Origin: Actinomycetota bacterium
GTDB lineage: Bacteria > Actinomycetota > AC-67
DNA: 64,000 nt
Reading direction: 5' to 3'
Assembly (NCBI GenBank): GCA_041658565.1
Contig: JBAZZY010000007.1
Coordinates: forward strand, 42,115 to 106,114
Numbering within the stretch: position 1 is the first letter of the stretch; each line of letters opens with the position of its first letter. Of the stretch, positions 33,957 to 43,252 are shown one piece after another. Position numbers and translations under genes: made by a program. The notes beneath the pieces were generated by a model. The model saw only the letters and a list, made by a program, of their open reading frames with translations. It made no database searches and had not been told where the DNA came from.

Positions 33957-36122
33957 ATGAATCGTGCTCGCACAACCACCGCCGTCGTCATCACCGCGCT
34001 GCTGACGGCCGTCACTTCACCGGCCGGAGCCACGCACAACGCCGATGCCGCATACCGCGCGACGTCCGATGCTCGCAGGCTGGCCGCGTCGGCACACGCA
34101 TCACGGCCGTCGGCTGCCCTGGCGTCGGCACTCCGAGCGGCGGACGTTCGCACAAGTTCACTGCCGCGACTGGTCGGGTTGCGCCCGGCAGGATCACCGG
34201 CCGGCCTCGCCGGAGCGCTCGGGGTCCTGTCGGGCGCCCTGACGTCAGCCGACGCACTGCGCACGCAGGCTCTAGCCCCGCTGTCCTCAGCCGACCTCGT
34301 CCTTTTGTCGAACGCGATCCCTCTTTCGCCGCAATCCGACGCGCGCGTTCGCATCAGAGTGAACGCGCGCGATCTTGCGATTCCGACCAACGCCGTTGCC
34401 CGCGCACTCGCATCGCGCGCGCGCGCAGCCGCCGCCCGCATCAATACGGCCCCCCTCGCAACGGCGGCGATCGTTGTGCTTCGAGCCGTCGAAGACCAGG
34501 CCGGCGCGCTGAGGCGCGCGGCCGGAGGCGGAATCTCGGCGACCGTGAGCCACTGCGGAGTCGCCGGAGACGTCGCGTACGAATCGGGCGACTGCTCCAT
34601 CCTCGTCGGCGACACCGGTCCCAACACCTATCCCGCCGGCATCACCGCGACTCTGATCGTCGACCTCGGCGGCGACGACGTCTACGAAGGCGAGACGGCC
34701 GTCGCGCGCGGGACTGCGCGCGCCGTCGTCGACGTGTCCGGGAACGACCGCTACGCGCACTCGGTGACAAGCGATGTCACGGGGCTCACCCAGCAGGTCG
34801 ACGCCGCACAGGGCGTCGGAATCCTCGGCGTCGGCGTCTTGGCCGATCTCGGCGGCGACGACGTCTACGTCGCGAGTGGCACCGCGACGACCCCTGAGCC
34901 TGGGCCTGCCGCAGCACCGCGAACCCTTATCGCGCAAGGCGCCGGGAGCGTCGGTGCCGGCGTCCTCGCGGACTTCGGCGGTGAGGACACGTACACCACG
35001 GCTCTGGCGAGCACCGGAGGCAACGTTCAAGCGATCGCACAAGGAGGCGGAGTCGCCGGCCTCGGCGCCCTGCTCGACCTGGAGCCCTCCCCTGCCACAC
35101 CGAGCGACGCGTTCGACGTCTCGGCGACGTCAACGTTGCACAAACGCACCGAGACGGACCAGTTCGCGCAGTACGTCATCGGGGCATCCTCGGTGACCGC
35201 ACAGGGCGGCGGCACCGGCGGCGTCGGAGTCATGGTCGACTCCGCGGGAAACGACACGTACAAAGCGATCGCATCCGGCGCCGTCGCATCGACCACGGCG
35301 CAAGGCGCGGCACTAATCGGTGCCGGCGTTCTGGTCGACGGCGGCGGGAACGACACGATGACGGCGCGCGCGCTGGGCAACACCACCCTCGGCCTCACGA
35401 CAAGTGACCCGAACGTCTGCTGGACCGTCGTGGTCGAAGTGTACGCGGGAAGCACCATCGCTACGGGACAAGGGGGCGCCGGCCTGGGCGCCGGAATCCT
35501 GATCGACGCCGGAGGCAACGATACGCGCGCGCTTTCTGCCGAGAGCACTGCCGGCGCAATCGCTGAAGTCGCCAGCAACTACGAGTGCCCCAACACCGCC
35601 GAAGCCTCCTCGACCAGCAACGGCGCGATCGCAATCGGCCAGGGAGCCGGAGGAGTCGGTGCCGGCACGCTCGCAGACCTCGGCGGCAACGATCGAAACG
35701 ACGTCGTCGCCACCAGCCTCGCCACCGCGCGCGCAATTGCGACGAGCCCTGGAACCAACCACGAACTCACCGAGGCCACCGTGGGTGAGGCCGGGACCGA
35801 AGCCCAGGGATATGCGTTCACCGGCCTGGGGGTGCTCGCCGACGCGGGCGGCAACGATGTCTACGAAAGCCGGACGTCGGCCGAATCCTCCGAAACGACA
35901 TCGGAAGGGACGACCACGACGCCGGGAACGGCATCCCAGCACGTGCAAGGCTGGGGAGCGACGGGCGCGGGGTGGCTGGTCGATCTCGACGGGACCGACG
36001 CGTACACCACGGACCCGACCGGCGCGACCGCCGGGGCCGATGATTCCTGCTGGAGCAATGGACCCGACGGGCGCGGGCGCGATCTCCGGCCGGGTCCGGC
36101 GCTTCCGGTGAACTGCCCTTAG
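33957..36122 (+). CDS. Secreted RTX-like GGND repeat protein
   Basis: 721 residues. Signal peptide (TTAVVITALLTAVTSPAGA), an Ala-rich helical domain (about 30-190), then about ten degenerate repeats (about 213-690) of the form GQGxGxxGxGxLxDxGGNDxYxA. Examples are GVGVLADLGGDDVY, GAGVLVDGGGNDT, GAGILIDAGGNDT and GLGVLADAGGNDVY. The alternating Gly, Leu-x-Asp and GGND-x-Y pattern suggests a parallel beta-roll with calcium sites, similar to but longer than RTX nonapeptides. No T1SS genes are near; export is by the Sec signal. A GGGAGG site precedes ATG 33957. Function unknown, perhaps a surface or matrix protein. Confidence 0.8.
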   Translation: MNRARTTTAVVITALLTAVTSPAGATHNADAAYRATSDARRLAASAHASRPSAALASALRAADVRTSSLPRLVGLRPAGSPAGLAGALGVLSGALTSADALRTQALAPLSSADLVLLSNAIPLSPQSDARVRIRVNARDLAIPTNAVARALASRARAAAARINTAPLATAAIVVLRAVEDQAGALRRAAGGGISATVSHCGVAGDVAYESGDCSILVGDTGPNTYPAGITATLIVDLGGDDVYEGETAVARGTARAVVDVSGNDRYAHSVTSDVTGLTQQVDAAQGVGILGVGVLADLGGDDVYVASGTATTPEPGPAAAPRTLIAQGAGSVGAGVLADFGGEDTYTTALASTGGNVQAIAQGGGVAGLGALLDLEPSPATPSDAFDVSATSTLHKRTETDQFAQYVIGASSVTAQGGGTGGVGVMVDSAGNDTYKAIASGAVASTTAQGAALIGAGVLVDGGGNDTMTARALGNTTLGLTTSDPNVCWTVVVEVYAGSTIATGQGGAGLGAGILIDAGGNDTRALSAESTAGAIAEVASNYECPNTAEASSTSNGAIAIGQGAGGVGAGTLADLGGNDRNDVVATSLATARAIATSPGTNHELTEATVGEAGTEAQGYAFTGLGVLADAGGNDVYESRTSAESSETTSEGTTTTPGTASQHVQGWGATGAGWLVDLDGTDAYTTDPTGATAGADDSCWSNGPDGRGRDLRPGPALPVNCP
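34593..36030 (+). repeat. Coding repeats of the GGND/LxD protein
   Basis: About ten units with irregular spacing (roughly 25-85 codons). Each centres on LxDxGGNDxY preceded by a GQG/GAG run. Repeats are conserved at the motif but not at DNA level between them, so they look old rather than freshly amplified. Confidence 0.7.
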
Positions 36123-36190
36123 GCGGACCCGGCGTCACGCTGAAGAGCCGGCCGGGTATCCTGCTCGACGACGCCGGGTGGAGGTCATTG

Positions 36191-37171
36191 ATGAAAGCAA
36201 TCGTCTTGCTCGAACCAAGGCACGATCCGAGCGTGGCAGGCCCGTTCTTCGGACACCTGCTGGGTGAGGGCTGGGACGTCACCGGGTACTGTGACCAAAA
36301 CGATGTGCCCGACGATGTGGCCGCCGAAGCCGACTGCATCATCGCCGCGCTGTCTCCGGTCGATGCGACACTGATCAAGCGCTGCCCGAATCTCAAGCTG
36401 ATCCAAGTTCCCGGCCACGGCTTCGATCACGTTGACGTCGCGGACGCGCGCGCGGCTGGGGTTCCGGTTGCAACGGTCGCCTCCAGCGGCGCTGAGGCAC
36501 ACACGGTAGCCGAGTGGACGATCCTGACCGCAGGGGCGATGAGCCGGCGCTTGGTCCAGGGCCACAACGCCATGGCCCGCGGCGAGTTCGCCAATATGGC
36601 GCTCATGCAAGCAGGTGTGTTCGAACTTGCCGGCAAGACCATCGGGATCGTCGGCCTCGGCCGGATCGGTCGCGAAGTCGCCAAGCGCGCGCGCGGTTTC
36701 GACATGAAGATCGTCTACTTCGATCCTGTGCGCGCTTCGGCAGAGGTCGAGCGCGAAGTCGGCGTCGAATTCCGCTCCCTTGACGAACTCGTCGCCGAGT
36801 CCGACGTGATCACGCTTCACGTTCCGGCAACTCCCGACACCGTGGGGATGATCGGCGCGCGCCAGTTCGAATCGATGAAACCGCAGGCGATCATCGTGAA
36901 CACCGCCCGCGGGTCTCTCATCGATCACGATTCGTTCGTCGAAGCCCTGCGCACCAATCGCATCCGAGGGGCCGCACTCGACGTCTTCGAAACCGAGCCT
37001 CCATCCCCGGATGATCCGCTGCTGTCCCTGTCGAACGTGACGCTCTCGCCGCACATGGGCGGTGTTACAGCCGAGTCGCTGTTGCGGATTCTGATCGCCG
37101 CGACGGCCAACTGCAACCGCCTTGTTAGCGGAGAGGATCTGCGCGACATCGTCGGTGAGGGCGGACATTGA
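36191..37171 (+). CDS. D-2-hydroxyacid dehydrogenase
   Basis: 326 residues. NAD motif GIVGLGRIGREVAKRA (about 157-172), catalytic Arg in VNTARGSLID, Glu in LDVFETEPP and His in LSPHMGG. This is a complete phosphoglycerate dehydrogenase/glyoxylate reductase-like set. GGAGG lies 6 nt before ATG 36191. The 3' end overlaps the following ThDP-type gene by 17 nt, so the two are co-expressed. The pair could interconvert a 2-keto acid and a 2-hydroxy acid around a decarboxylation or carboligation step; substrate unknown. Confidence 0.92.
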   Translation: MKAIVLLEPRHDPSVAGPFFGHLLGEGWDVTGYCDQNDVPDDVAAEADCIIAALSPVDATLIKRCPNLKLIQVPGHGFDHVDVADARAAGVPVATVASSGAEAHTVAEWTILTAGAMSRRLVQGHNAMARGEFANMALMQAGVFELAGKTIGIVGLGRIGREVAKRARGFDMKIVYFDPVRASAEVEREVGVEFRSLDELVAESDVITLHVPATPDTVGMIGARQFESMKPQAIIVNTARGSLIDHDSFVEALRTNRIRGAALDVFETEPPSPDDPLLSLSNVTLSPHMGGVTAESLLRILIAATANCNRLVSGEDLRDIVGEGGH

Positions 37172-38720
37172 CGTCGGGAGCCGCACGCTGACTACCGTCG
37201 CGCACCTCATCGCACGAACGCTGCGCGCCCACGGAGCGCAAGCGCTGTTCGGACTGCGAGACGAGCACGACGCCCCGCTGGTGGCCTCCTGCGCCGACCT
37301 CGGGATCCGCTTCGTCGGCGCGCGCGACCAGCGCAGCGCGGCGTGGATGGCAACAGGGTGGGCGCTGGCGACCGCGACGCCGGGCATCGTCGCGTTATCC
37401 TCCCCCGCCGGCGTCGCCGATGCAGCGGCCCCGCTCGTGGACGCAGTCGCGTCCGGGATTCCCATCGTGGTGCTGGCCGGCATCGAGCACGAAGAGCTGG
37501 AGCTCTCGGCGGACGTGCGACCGCGCGGTGCCTGGGCGGCTCGCTTGGACGACCAGGATTCTGCGGGGATTCTCACCGCTCGCGCGTTCGCAGCCGCGCG
37601 CGCGCATCCCGGCGTCGCCGTGCTGGAGGTCCCTGCGCGCTTGCAGGACGCAACAACCTCCGCAGCCCCCGAGCAACCGGCGATCGTCAATCGCCCGGAA
37701 CCGGACAGCGCGGAGATCGCCCAGGCGTGGACCCTGCTGGCGCGCGCCGAACGTCCGGTGATAATGGCCGGCGGTGGATGCTTCTGGTCCGGCGCGACTG
37801 CAGCGCTCGAACACTTCGCCACAGCCTCTCGGATCCCAGTTGTTACGGCCGGTCAGGCGCGCGGGATCCTTCCCGGAGGACATCCCCTCTGCGCCGGCAT
37901 CGCCGAATCGCCGGCGGGGCGCGCAGCCGTGCATGAGGCCGATGTGGTGCTGGCGGTCGGAACCCGCTGCGACGCGCCGCTCGCCGCGACGGCCCCCGAC
38001 GCCGTCCTGGTTCGAATCGACTCCGAGGCCGGTCCGGCAGCCGATCTCTTCCTTCGCGCCGACCCGCGAGCGGCCCTGGAAGCACTCGGCAGGGTGGCTG
38101 AATCCTGCTCGACGAACGCGTGGATCGCGCTCCTGCGCGATCGTGCCCGCGCGGGAGCGTCTCGTTTCAGCGCCGCCGCATCGACCATCTCGCTCCCGCT
38201 ACACCCCGCCGCAGTAGTCGCTGAAGTGACCGCGAGCCTTCCGGTCGGCGCCATCGTGTACGTCGACGAAGGACCGCTCGCCGCTTGGGCAATGGGCGCC
38301 GTACCGGTCTCAGGTCCCGGCGATCTTCAGGCTCACATGGACTCACGGACGGGAGCGGCCGGGATGGGTCTTCCGATCGCCGTCGGGATGAAGATCGCGT
38401 GTCCGGACCGCGCACTCCTCGTGCTTTGCGGCGACGCGTCGTTCACGCCCGGAGCCATGGCCCTAGAAACGGCGGCGCGCCACGGCGCTCCCATCGCGGT
38501 CGTCGTCGCAGGCAGCGAAGGACGTGCCGGTCGCGCCGGCATGCCGCGGTCTCCGTTCGAAATGATGGCAGAATTCGCCGGTGGAATCGGAGATCGCGCC
38601 GAAACGCCAAAGCAACTGTCTATCGCGGTCCCGAACGCGCTCGTCGCGTCCATGCCGAGCGTCGTCAATGTTCGCATCGACGCCGGCGTGCGCGCGCCGG
38701 AGGGTGCCCACGGCGCCTAG
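37155..38720 (+). CDS. Thiamine-diphosphate enzyme-like protein with degenerate active site
   Basis: 521 residues in the order of the acetolactate synthase / oxalyl-CoA decarboxylase / benzoylformate decarboxylase family (PYR, central, PP domains). The catalytic Glu that activates ThDP in this family is replaced: RHExxAAxMA-type motif reads GARDQRSAAWMATGWA (Gln about 59). The ThDP-metal motif GDG...NN reads GDASFTPGAMA...VVVAGSEG (Asp about 427 kept, the Asn ligand lost). It may therefore be inactive, use another chemistry, or bind CoA or ADP only. GTG 37155 is chosen; TTG 37122 is an alternative. Coupled to the dehydrogenase upstream. Confidence 0.75.
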   Translation: MRADIDVGSRTLTTVAHLIARTLRAHGAQALFGLRDEHDAPLVASCADLGIRFVGARDQRSAAWMATGWALATATPGIVALSSPAGVADAAAPLVDAVASGIPIVVLAGIEHEELELSADVRPRGAWAARLDDQDSAGILTARAFAAARAHPGVAVLEVPARLQDATTSAAPEQPAIVNRPEPDSAEIAQAWTLLARAERPVIMAGGGCFWSGATAALEHFATASRIPVVTAGQARGILPGGHPLCAGIAESPAGRAAVHEADVVLAVGTRCDAPLAATAPDAVLVRIDSEAGPAADLFLRADPRAALEALGRVAESCSTNAWIALLRDRARAGASRFSAAASTISLPLHPAAVVAEVTASLPVGAIVYVDEGPLAAWAMGAVPVSGPGDLQAHMDSRTGAAGMGLPIAVGMKIACPDRALLVLCGDASFTPGAMALETAARHGAPIAVVVAGSEGRAGRAGMPRSPFEMMAEFAGGIGDRAETPKQLSIAVPNALVASMPSVVNVRIDAGVRAPEGAHGA

Positions 38721-38998
38721 CGCGCGAACCCTGCCTGCCGCGAGGCCTGCTTCGGCTTCAAGAACAGCACCTGATTAATCTGGTAGTACGGAAGCGATAG
38801 CCCGACCAGTTCCGCCTCTTCGGCAGCGTTGCGGACATCGAGTTGCACCCAACCGTCCGAGGCCTCAACGACCTGCTCGACGACATACGTACCACCCGAG
38901 TTCAGCACAAGTTCCACGCGCGCATTAGTCGAGTAGCCGGCGCGCTCAGAGAACTCCCGCCGGCGCGCCTCGAACTCGTCGAAGAATGTCTTGTTCAT
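38717..38998 (-). CDS. Small conserved-looking protein of unknown function
   Basis: 93 residues from ATG 38998 (MNKTFFDEFEARRREF). Charged N-terminal helix, then a short beta region VELVLNSGGTYVVEQVVE and LGLSLPYYQINQVLFL. No signal peptide, no known domain. The fold could be Sm/LSM-like or a small ligand-binding barrel, but that is only an impression. Its stop shares CTAG with the convergent ThDP gene. It ends before the secreted protein gene on the same strand and may be the last gene of that transcript. Confidence 0.6.
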   Translation of the reverse strand: MNKTFFDEFEARRREFSERAGYSTNARVELVLNSGGTYVVEQVVEASDGWVQLDVRNAAEEAELVGLSLPYYQINQVLFLKPKQASRQAGFAR

Positions 38999-39044
38999 GC
39001 TGTGAGCGTGCCAGCCCGCCGCGCGCTCCGCAAGCGACGAGCGC

Positions 39045-40532
39045 TCAACCGCGCAGGAACTGCCTCGTGAACCGATCGATCGCGCGCACTGCCGGTACCA
39101 CAGCACGATGGCGCGGGAAGATACGACACGCGACGATACCCACCATGATCATCCCGAGAATCGTTCCCCAGTACGGAGCAGTTCGCCAAGCAACAGGCTC
39201 CTCCAGCGCGTAGCGGGTGACGGTTCGCGAAACGATGCGGGGTGCTCCCGGCGTCACAACGACCCCGACACCCGGGTCGATGACGACATCGCCGGGAACG
39301 GTAATGGTGCGCGGGGGAATCGGCGGCTCACCCGGGTCGGGGAGGTAGTCGGGCACATCGAATGAAGTGGTCTCGATGCGCGCGCGCGCGCAAGCTCCAC
39401 CGATCAAGACGTTCCCGCCTTGCTTGCCCGCACCGCTGCTGCCGTACAACATCAGTCCACCAGCGTCGGCAACCGCGATCGACGGGTCCGCGTGACCGGG
39501 CGTACACGTGTTCGTCCGGGAAACGGGAACGAGTCGCAGATACCCACCGAGGTCCACGCCGGCCGCGCCGGGGCCGAGTTTCGACGCGTCGACGTCTTGC
39601 GCCTGCCCCGCGCCACGGACGCCGGCAAGAACGGTCCCGGACGAACTCTCCGCGGGTTTCCCAGGCTTCTTGACCAGACGCGCACGCTGACGCATGTGAT
39701 CGATCGTCACCGTGCACTCGCCGTTCGTCACGCCGAGGCAGATGTCGTCCATTGCCGACTCGGACTCGACTATCAGCGTTTCGCCCTCCAGGCGCGCGGT
39801 CGACTTCGTGCGCCCCAGCCCGATCGACACGACGGTCCCGTCGCCCGCGCCCAACAGCACAGCTTCCGAGCGCTGCGAGGGTTGATCCGTCGATTCAGCG
39901 GAGAAGGATCCATCGCGGGCGGCCATACCGGTCACGCCTCGGAAGGTCGGCCAATACTGCTTGTAGTAGCCGCACCACGTGGAACTCGGATCCTCGCGGC
40001 ACGCTTGGGCGGCCATCGGCTTATCGAAGTAGTTGTCGGTCTCGCCGGCGGCCATCGTGTTGGTAGCCGGGTAGCGCGACTGCGCGAAACCGGGGAAGCG
40101 TTCGGTACAGGGGTGGCGCGGTCCGGGCACGGTCGGAGGCGGAGGCTGCTGCCCCTGCTGTCCGGCGCCGATCACCGTCTGGATGTAGTCGGCCCCCCAC
40201 GTCTGCAAGTCCTCGGCCGCGTCCAGCGTTGCCTGTGCGTTCTTCGCAGGGGTGCACTTCTCCGGAGGCAGAAACGCTCCCGCCTCGAGAATGGCGAGGT
40301 TGTACCACGAACCCTGACCGTCGGCCTCCGGCTCCGGTGTTGAGACGTTGGCCGCCGTGTACCCCACGTACAGCATGAGCGGAGCCGCCCCGCCTGCGTC
40401 GTAGGTAGGCCGCAACGTGAAGGCAACCGCCGAGCCGTCCGCGACGGTCTGGGTCTGCACGACCGCCGATGCCGGGCCGGAAAGAGCCATGACCATCGCC
40501 GCCGCGCCCAACGCTGCCGCCAGCCGCTTCAT
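39045..40532 (-). CDS. Secreted, membrane-anchored protein of unknown function in Liv cluster B
   Basis: 495 residues, exactly as long as the counterpart at 16324. Signal peptide (AALGAAAMVMALSGPASA), a long extracellular region with Pro-rich and Cys-containing parts (QQPPPPTVPGP, STWCGYYKQYWP, DDICLGVTNGEC), then a C-terminal membrane helix (WGTILGMIMVGIVACRIF) and a basic tail. The stretch of charged beta segments RLEGETLIVESES is vaguely similar to the cluster A protein. Its ATG overlaps the TGA of livF (ATGA), so it is translated with the transporter. Confidence 0.7.
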   Translation of the reverse strand: MKRLAAALGAAAMVMALSGPASAVVQTQTVADGSAVAFTLRPTYDAGGAAPLMLYVGYTAANVSTPEPEADGQGSWYNLAILEAGAFLPPEKCTPAKNAQATLDAAEDLQTWGADYIQTVIGAGQQGQQPPPPTVPGPRHPCTERFPGFAQSRYPATNTMAAGETDNYFDKPMAAQACREDPSSTWCGYYKQYWPTFRGVTGMAARDGSFSAESTDQPSQRSEAVLLGAGDGTVVSIGLGRTKSTARLEGETLIVESESAMDDICLGVTNGECTVTIDHMRQRARLVKKPGKPAESSSGTVLAGVRGAGQAQDVDASKLGPGAAGVDLGGYLRLVPVSRTNTCTPGHADPSIAVADAGGLMLYGSSGAGKQGGNVLIGGACARARIETTSFDVPDYLPDPGEPPIPPRTITVPGDVVIDPGVGVVVTPGAPRIVSRTVTRYALEEPVAWRTAPYWGTILGMIMVGIVACRIFPRHRAVVPAVRAIDRFTRQFLRG

Positions 40533-41287
40533 TCGAGACTCGCCTCCTTCGCCCCGGCCAAGAACACCGAACGCAGCAGGTCCCCCCGCTCGCGCAACTC
40601 GGCGCTTGGGCCGGAGAACCGAACCTCGCCCTTCTCCAAGAAATACGCCCGATCGGCGAAATCCAGGGCAAGATCTACATGCTGCTCAACAATAACGATC
40701 GAAGCGCCCTGACGGTTCATTTCCCGAACAATGTCCAGAAGCTGCTCGACGATGATCGGCGCAAGGCCCAACGACAACTCGTCGATCATGATCAGCGAAG
40801 GACGGCTCATGAAGGCCCTGGCCAGAAGCAACTGCTGCTGCTGTCCCCCCGAGAGCGTGCCGGCGAATTGCCCCATTCGCTCGGCCAGCCAGGGGAAATG
40901 CCCGACGACCCGGTCGGTTTCGGTCCGCAAAGAGGCCTTGTCCCGCCGGTAGACGTACCCTCCGAGACGCAGGTTTTCGGCGATAGTAAGGCCTGCGAAG
41001 GTCCCGCGTCCCCCGGGGACTTGAACGATGCCGCTGCGCACGATCTCGTCCGACGACAGGTTGGTGATCGGGCGTCCGCGGTAGGTGACCTCCCCGCGGG
41101 GAACCGGAAGGACTCCGCTGATCGCCTTCAGCAACGTTGACTTCCCGGCGCCGTTGACGCCGAGCAGCGCGACGATCTCGCCCTCACGGACTTCGAAATC
41201 GACGCCGTACAGCGTTTGGACACGGCCGTAGAACACGTCAACGCCACGCGCCACCAGGACGGGATCTCCAATCACACGTTCAGCCAC
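40529..41287 (-). CDS. livF: LivF-type ABC ATPase
   Basis: 252 residues. Walker A GVNGAGKSTLL, signature LSGGQQQQL, Walker B LIMIDELSLGLAP. GTG 41287 is chosen because AGGAGG lies 8 nt upstream and the start overlaps the end of livG (GTGGCTGA); a GTG at 41314 is the longer alternative. Partner of the livG product in Liv cluster B. Confidence 0.92.
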   Translation of the reverse strand: MAERVIGDPVLVARGVDVFYGRVQTLYGVDFEVREGEIVALLGVNGAGKSTLLKAISGVLPVPRGEVTYRGRPITNLSSDEIVRSGIVQVPGGRGTFAGLTIAENLRLGGYVYRRDKASLRTETDRVVGHFPWLAERMGQFAGTLSGGQQQQLLLARAFMSRPSLIMIDELSLGLAPIIVEQLLDIVREMNRQGASIVIVEQHVDLALDFADRAYFLEKGEVRFSGPSAELRERGDLLRSVFLAGAKEASLE

Positions 41288-42188
41288 GCTTGCGCCCTCC
41301 TGCCGCCCTAGCACCGCGCGAAACCGTAGGAACCGGCGCCGCGCGACGCGAAGATGCCTTCGGCGCCGCCTTCACCCGAGCAGCGGCCGCCTCCTCCTCC
41401 GCGAGCCGCGCTTCGAGTTCTTCGGCCGCGCGCTTGCCCAAATACGCCTCGATAACTCGCGGGGTTCGCTGGACGTCCTCGGGGCGACCCGCGGCGATCA
41501 CTCGACCAAGGTCGAGGCAGTAGACCATGTCGCACAGTCCCATGACCAGGGGCATGTCGTGCTCGATAAGCAAGATCGTGGCGCCCAGGTTGTCGCGGAT
41601 GCGACGCAAGAGCGGACCGAGGGCTTCGGTCTCCTTCTGCGCGATCCCGCTCGCCGGCTCGTCCAAGAGCACGATGCGAGGCGAGAGCATCAACAAGCAA
41701 GCAAGCTCAACCATGCGCAGCGTTCCGTAGCTCAACGCGCTCGCTTGTCTTGCCGCGTAGGGATGCAGGTTCACGACCTCCATCACCTCGGCCGCACGGT
41801 CGCGCGCGCTCCGCTCGTCGGCGCGCGACCGCTTCGTCTGCAACGCGCCAGCCAACAGTCCTCCATGCATCCGCGTGTGATAGGCGACCAACAAGTTGTC
41901 GTACACGCTCAGCGAGGGGAACAGCCTGACGTTCTGGAACGTCCGGCCGATGCCGCGACCGACCCGCTCGTACGGCATCAGCGGCAGCAGATCCTCACCG
42001 TCGAGCAAAACCTGCCCGGCGGCCGGCTCAATGAGACCGGAAATCGCGTTAAACAGCGTCGATTTCCCGGCACCGTTCGGGCCGATCAGCCCGACGATCT
42101 GCCCATCCTCCGCAATGATGTTCACGTCCTCGTTGGCGGTCAGTCCGCCGAAGCGGATCGTCATCCCGCGAACCTCGAACAGGGCCAT
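41280..42188 (-). CDS. livG: LivG-type ABC ATPase
   Basis: 302 residues. Walker A GPNGAGKSTLF, signature LSYGTLRMVEL, Walker B IVLLDEPASGIAQ. A C-terminal Ala/Glu/Arg-rich extension of about 50 residues follows the usual end. The ATG overlaps the permease stop in TGATG. Signature intact, unlike the cluster A LivG. Confidence 0.93.
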   Translation of the reverse strand: MALFEVRGMTIRFGGLTANEDVNIIAEDGQIVGLIGPNGAGKSTLFNAISGLIEPAAGQVLLDGEDLLPLMPYERVGRGIGRTFQNVRLFPSLSVYDNLLVAYHTRMHGGLLAGALQTKRSRADERSARDRAAEVMEVVNLHPYAARQASALSYGTLRMVELACLLMLSPRIVLLDEPASGIAQKETEALGPLLRRIRDNLGATILLIEHDMPLVMGLCDMVYCLDLGRVIAAGRPEDVQRTPRVIEAYLGKRAAEELEARLAEEEAAAARVKAAPKASSRRAAPVPTVSRGARAAGGRKRG

Positions 42189-43252
42189 CAGGAAGCCCTC
42201 CCGGCCCGGAGGCGTCTCATCGCATCGGTCGCAACCCCGACGAGCCCCGCGGGGCGGTACAACATCGTTCCCAACACGAGCAACCCGAAGATCGACAAGG
42301 CAATGTTCTGCCCGTTCGGGCTGCCTGCCAGCAATCGCTGGACGAGCACGACCCAGATTGCGGCGCCGACGAACGGACCCCAGATCGAACGGACCCCGCC
42401 CAGGATGGTAAAGAAGACCAGTGTCAGTGAGAACTCAAGGCCGAATTGCGGTCGTTGACCGCCCGCCGACACCGACCACTGCCAGTGCGCGAACAGTGCC
42501 CCCGCAAAGCCGGCAATGAACCCGTGAAGCGCAAACGCCATCAGCTTGTACTTCGCAACGTTGATGCCGAGCGCCTGCGCCGTCGACTCGTTGTCCCGCA
42601 CTGCGTAACAGGCGCGCGCCGACCGGCTCCGAGAGAAGTTCCGCACCAGCACCACAAAGACCATCGCCACGATTACGACCAGGAAGTAGTAGACCTTGTC
42701 GCTCTTGAAATCGATTCCGGCCAAGAACGGCCGAGGGGCATCCACCGACCCGCCCTCTCCGGCAAACCACGACTGCTTGAACAAGAACTCCTGGAGAACA
42801 TCGGCAAACACCAGCGTCATGATCGCCAGGTACAACCCCTTCAAACGCAACGCCACAATCCCGATCACCAAAGCCACGGGGACTGTGACCAATGCCGCAA
42901 GCGGAACCGCTACCCAAAACGGCGTCGCCAGACGCGATACCAGGTCCGCGCTGGCGAACGCTCCGACCCCAACGAACGTCGCCGGCATCAGTGAAAGCTG
43001 CCCGACGTAGCCCGTAAGAACAACCATCGACAGGCCCATGAGTCCGTATACCGCCGCAAGCGCCAACGTCGCGTTCCAAACTCCGTCAAGCAGCAACGGC
43101 GGGCCGGCCGCAACCACGAGGAAACCGACTGCCGCGCCAAGCAGTCCGCGTCGGCTCCGGGGCGGCTCACCGAGGACAACTGCAACCGCCGGCCCGGGAG
43201 CCGAGATGATCTCGCCGCCCAGGGGAGGCACAACCGCCGCCTCAGGCGTCAT
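42188..43252 (-). CDS. livM: LivM-type permease
   Basis: 354 residues, multi-span, with VLTGYVGQLSLMPATFVGVGAF and RNFSRSRSARACYAVRDNESTAQALGI, the LivM-specific EAA-like loop. ATG 43252 overlaps the livH stop by 4 nt. The in-frame reading up to 43726 is inside livH and not coding. Confidence 0.92.
   Translation of the reverse strand: MTPEAAVVPPLGGEIISAPGPAVAVVLGEPPRSRRGLLGAAVGFLVVAAGPPLLLDGVWNATLALAAVYGLMGLSMVVLTGYVGQLSLMPATFVGVGAFASADLVSRLATPFWVAVPLAALVTVPVALVIGIVALRLKGLYLAIMTLVFADVLQEFLFKQSWFAGEGGSVDAPRPFLAGIDFKSDKVYYFLVVIVAMVFVVLVRNFSRSRSARACYAVRDNESTAQALGINVAKYKLMAFALHGFIAGFAGALFAHWQWSVSAGGQRPQFGLEFSLTLVFFTILGGVRSIWGPFVGAAIWVVLVQRLLAGSPNGQNIALSIFGLLVLGTMLYRPAGLVGVATDAMRRLRAGRAS

Noticed and set aside
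34593..36030. Repeats considered as a CRISPR array
   Set aside because: Units are coding, vary in length and sequence and lie within one open frame; no constant direct repeat with unique spacers.
36185..37822. 545-residue minus-strand frame opposite the dehydrogenase and ThDP genes
   Set aside because: Antisense shadow; the plus-strand proteins have complete families and start signals.
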